Source of the DNA: Candidatus Thorarchaeota archaeon
Lineage (GTDB): Archaea > Asgardarchaeota > Thorarchaeia > Thorarchaeales > Thorarchaeaceae
Direction: 5' to 3'
DNA length: 8,795 nt
Assembly: GCA_016841005.1 (NCBI GenBank)
Contig: JAEORG010000303.1
Span: 1 to 8,795 of the forward strand
Shown: positions 7,267 to 8,795 of the stretch, in pieces
Position numbering within the stretch: the stretch's first letter is position 1
Layout of the letters: every line of letters starts with the position of its first letter
The notes under the pieces: generated by a model
Told to the model about the DNA's origin: nothing
Databases searched by the model: none
Seen by the model: only the letters and a program-made list of their open reading frames with translations
Translations under genes and position numbers: made by a program

Positions 7267-7380
7267 TTGGATAGGAAAAATATAGTTATCATTATTCTTC
7301 TTATTCTTGTAATATTCTTCGCACTGGAAGCTTTTGGCATTATAGATTTCTTCCCATATGATGAAGGATGGCCATCATGA
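7267..7380 (+). CDS. Single-span membrane microprotein B (37 aa)
   Basis: The TTG start at 7267 is set by AGGAGG at 7251-7256 (10-base spacing); an earlier TTG at 7260 meets a stop after four codons. The peptide has a positive N terminus (MDRKN), a hydrophobic span at about 6-20, Glu21-Ala22, a second hydrophobic patch FGIIDFFP with Pro30, and a tail ending GWPS. The charge pattern predicts N terminus inside and C terminus outside. It matches microprotein A in the LLILVIF core, EA, the xIxDxxP spacing and the GWP tail. It matches microprotein C in EAF and Pro30. The next gene starts 30 bases after its stop, so the two probably share one mRNA. Function unknown. Confidence 0.72.
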   Translation: MDRKNIVIIILLILVIFFALEAFGIIDFFPYDEGWPS

Positions 7381-7410
7381 GTAAATATGCTGCGAACGGA
7401 GGAAAAGTAA

Positions 7411-7509
7411 ATGGACGGGCGTGATGTACTGATCATTGTTCTCATTATTCTCTTGGTGTGCTTCATCTTAGAGGCATTTGATGCTATCAATTTGTTGCCG
7501 CGAATCTAG
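7411..7509 (+). CDS. Single-span membrane microprotein C (32 aa)
   Basis: ATG 7411 follows GGAGG (7398-7402) at 8 bases and ends at TAG 7507-7509. The peptide begins MDGRD, then has a hydrophobic span at about residues 6-20 with one Cys (C17), then Glu21-Ala22-Phe23, then INLLP with Pro30, and stops two residues later. It therefore lacks the GWP tail of A and B. Residue spacing of E21, A22 and P30 is identical to both. It is the second gene of a pair with microprotein B and converges on the Lrp-like regulator gene 43 bases away. Probable paralogue of B by local duplication; function unknown. Confidence 0.7.
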   Translation: MDGRDVLIIVLIILLVCFILEAFDAINLLPRI

Positions 7510-7552
7510 ACTAACTATCCATGAATATTAATGGTCTACTGAGCAAGAAGCA

Positions 7553-8536
7553 TTACAAATCAACTTCTGTAATCCCTACCTCAGTAATCATCTCTCTTAT
7601 CTTGATAGTACCAAGTCGTGGAAATTTTCGTACAGGATATGAAAGCAATACATCCACAGATCGACAGAATTCTTCCTTCTGCACCGTCTGAGCAATCAGT
7701 TGGGCATCTCGAAAGTGGTCTGTAACAAACTTTGCGAAGACAACAGGTTCCATCGCAGAACAGAAACAGAACCAGTATTCATTTGGGTAGGTCTTTCGAA
7801 ACCATTCATCAATAGACTCTCTAGTCGATATCCGCTCATTGTAGTTGATCTTCAAATAGAATTCATGATTATCTCCTAGACTAAGGTTCCATCTCATCGA
7901 AAACCAGAAGGCACCACTCTCTTGCATCTCTTGAATTGCTCTTCCTGCGCGCCTTGCTGTGATACCAAGACGACCAGCAATCTGACTTACGCTCATTCGT
8001 GCATCACTCAAGAGTAAGTTCAAGACTTGTAGGTGAAGACGCTTGATGTTGAATGTTTTTCCACGTGCCATCAATATAGTATGAAGTTCGATATCAGAGA
8101 CCGAGTCTAATTGTCGAAAGAATGACCCAATCTCCTTCAGACCCTGAGTACCAAGATACTCACAATGCACAAAATATAGACGGTTTGATCCTGCTACTAC
8201 CTCTCCGACCTGAACAATATTGAGGTTCGTACTAAGATAGTCAATAAAATCAACATAATCCTCTGTTCCATCAGTCTTAACAAGCGCAACTAGATATTCC
8301 GATCCAACCATTTCTGGTCGCAAGAGCACTACGAATTCTTCTATCACTCCCTCTTCAATAAGGCGATCCATTCTCTTTCTAATAGCATTTGCAGTGACAC
8401 CTACAGTGTCAGCTATCGACTGATAGGATAGCCTGCAATCACTATCTAGTGCGATGAGAATAGCCTTGTCCAGAGAGTCCAATTTATTCACCTTGGAGAC
8501 AATACAGTTGGTAAAGCACTCTAAATAAATTGTCAT
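7553..8536 (-). CDS. Lrp/AsnC-like transcription regulator with two tandem HTH units (327 aa)
   Basis: The first winged HTH of Lrp/AsnC type is at residues 18-65 (KLDSLDKAIL, then SIADTVGVTANAIRKRMDRL, then EEGVI), followed by a ferredoxin-like ligand-binding (RAM-type) segment at about 66-155. A second HTH is at 167-208 (QIAGRLGITARRAGRAIQEM), followed by a second, diverged RAM-like segment at about 211-300. A typical Lrp protein has one HTH and about 150 residues, so this is a tandem duplication or fusion. It could act as an internal pseudo-dimer on DNA. The start is uncertain. ATG 8536 has no clear Shine-Dalgarno site, and a GTG at codon 16 (8491) lies just before the usual LDxLDxxIL opening. 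A possible TATA (8531-8522 on the minus strand) would favour the GTG. The divergent TPR gene is a plausible target. Confidence 0.85.
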   Translation of the reverse strand: MTIYLECFTNCIVSKVNKLDSLDKAILIALDSDCRLSYQSIADTVGVTANAIRKRMDRLIEEGVIEEFVVLLRPEMVGSEYLVALVKTDGTEDYVDFIDYLSTNLNIVQVGEVVAGSNRLYFVHCEYLGTQGLKEIGSFFRQLDSVSDIELHTILMARGKTFNIKRLHLQVLNLLLSDARMSVSQIAGRLGITARRAGRAIQEMQESGAFWFSMRWNLSLGDNHEFYLKINYNERISTRESIDEWFRKTYPNEYWFCFCSAMEPVVFAKFVTDHFRDAQLIAQTVQKEEFCRSVDVLLSYPVRKFPRLGTIKIREMITEVGITEVDL

Positions 8537-8570
8537 CGGAAATATTGAGAGAATTTAGGTGCTGGAAATC

Positions 8571-8578
8571 CTTTTAGA
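8571..8578 (+). promoter_or_regulatory. Weak TATA-like box before the truncated TPR gene
   Basis: CTTTTAGA in the gap between divergent genes would place transcription start near 8600 and the ribosome binding site GGGAG (8621-8625) in a short leader. On the other strand it reads TCTAAAAG and could serve the regulator gene if its ATG at 8536 is the true start. Tentative. Confidence 0.3.
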
Positions 8579-8628
8579 CAAAGAAGACGAATGTAAACTA
8601 TTCAGTATTTCAGCTAGGAAGGGAGCAT

Positions 8629-8795
8629 TTGACCGATTCTTCTCAACCTGAATTTACACGAGTAAAGAAGATGATTGAGAAGGGAGAATATCAGGATGCA
8701 GTCACTCTTCTTGAAGCGTTAGAAGTTGAAGTATCCAAGGATCCCATCCTTTCTTTAGAAGCGTTAGTTCTCAAAGCTGAGGTCTCTTGGCGTTC
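8629..8795 (+). CDS. N-terminal fragment of a TPR-type protein (runs off the right edge)
   Basis: An open frame from TTG 8629 continues to the window end, giving 55 residues. GGGAG at 8621-8625 is a close ribosome binding site. The peptide reads MTDSSQPEF, then VKKMIEKGEYQDAVTLLEAL (12-31), which is a typical TPR helix A/B start with the G-E/D-Y-x-x-A signature. A second helix, LSLEALVLKAEVSW (41-54), has the alanine spacing of the next TPR. No signal peptide is seen, so it is probably cytoplasmic. It diverges from the Lrp-like regulator, with about 92 bases between the start codons as annotated, so joint control is plausible. Total length and any C-terminal domain are unknown. Confidence 0.7.
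   Translation, partial: MTDSSQPEFTRVKKMIEKGEYQDAVTLLEALEVEVSKDPILSLEALVLKAEVSWR

Noticed and set aside
7233..7490. Minus-strand ORF of 85 codons antisense to microproteins B and C
   Set aside because: The two plus-strand ORFs show matched ribosome binding sites and paralogy with a third locus, which an antisense reading cannot explain. The minus-strand peptide is low-complexity, rich in Ile, Ser, Met and Arg.
7553..8536. Fused siroheme decarboxylase (AhbA/AhbB or NirD-NirL type), which also has two Lrp-like halves and a similar length
   Set aside because: The conserved His/Arg-containing segment of those enzymes (a THNYxR-type motif in the ligand-binding half) is absent from both halves, and no heme pathway gene is nearby. 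A regulator is the better reading.
1..8795. CRISPR arrays, tRNA or rRNA genes, transposons, integrases or phage genes
   Set aside because: No regularly spaced repeats, cloverleaf-like segments, terminal inverted repeats or recombinase motifs were found on reading both strands.

Overview
The window looks like archaeal chromosome. Starts are preceded by strong Shine-Dalgarno motifs, with AT-rich TATA-like boxes roughly 25 to 60 bases upstream. One gene appears to be leaderless. TTG starts are common, the DNA is AT-rich, and the gene content is archaeal in character: a C25 (gingipain-like) surface protease, an Lrp/AsnC-type regulator with two helix-turn-helix units, TPR proteins and membrane-anchored surface proteins. 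An Asgard-type or other sediment archaeon would fit. That assignment is an inference from gene content, because no rRNA or marker gene is present.

Layout. Positions 1-476 hold the C-terminal end of a surface protein with a C-terminal membrane anchor. Converging on it is a minus-strand pair of orphan genes (81 and 168 aa, 595-1361). The 168-aa gene diverges from a metallo-beta-lactamase-fold hydrolase (1425-2345) across a 63-bp gap that holds one symmetrical TATA box. Next comes a 920-aa membrane-anchored C25 cysteine protease (2439-5201). A 38-aa single-span membrane microprotein with its own promoter follows at 5282-5398. A 489-aa soluble helical-repeat (TPR-type) protein lies on the minus strand (5617-7086). 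Divergent from it are two more microproteins (37 and 32 aa, 7267-7509) in tandem. A double-domain Lrp/AsnC-like regulator (7553-8536, minus) diverges from the start of another TPR protein that runs off the window (8629-8795).

The most interesting element is the trio of microproteins. They are too short for ordinary gene calling, yet each has a strong ribosome binding site. They align without a gap: a hydrophobic span, then Glu-Ala at exactly residues 21-22 and Pro at exactly residue 30. Two of them also share a Gly-Trp-Pro tail. They appear to be an undescribed family of membrane microproteins placed next to the protease gene and on one side of the TPR gene. A 14-bp sequence is shared exactly by the upstream regions of the protease gene and the microprotein pair, at nearly the same distance from the start codon. 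This hints at common control.

No RNA gene, CRISPR array, transposon or integrase was seen. No stretch longer than 300 bases lacks a gene. The longest gap, 5399-5616, shows no convincing gene.
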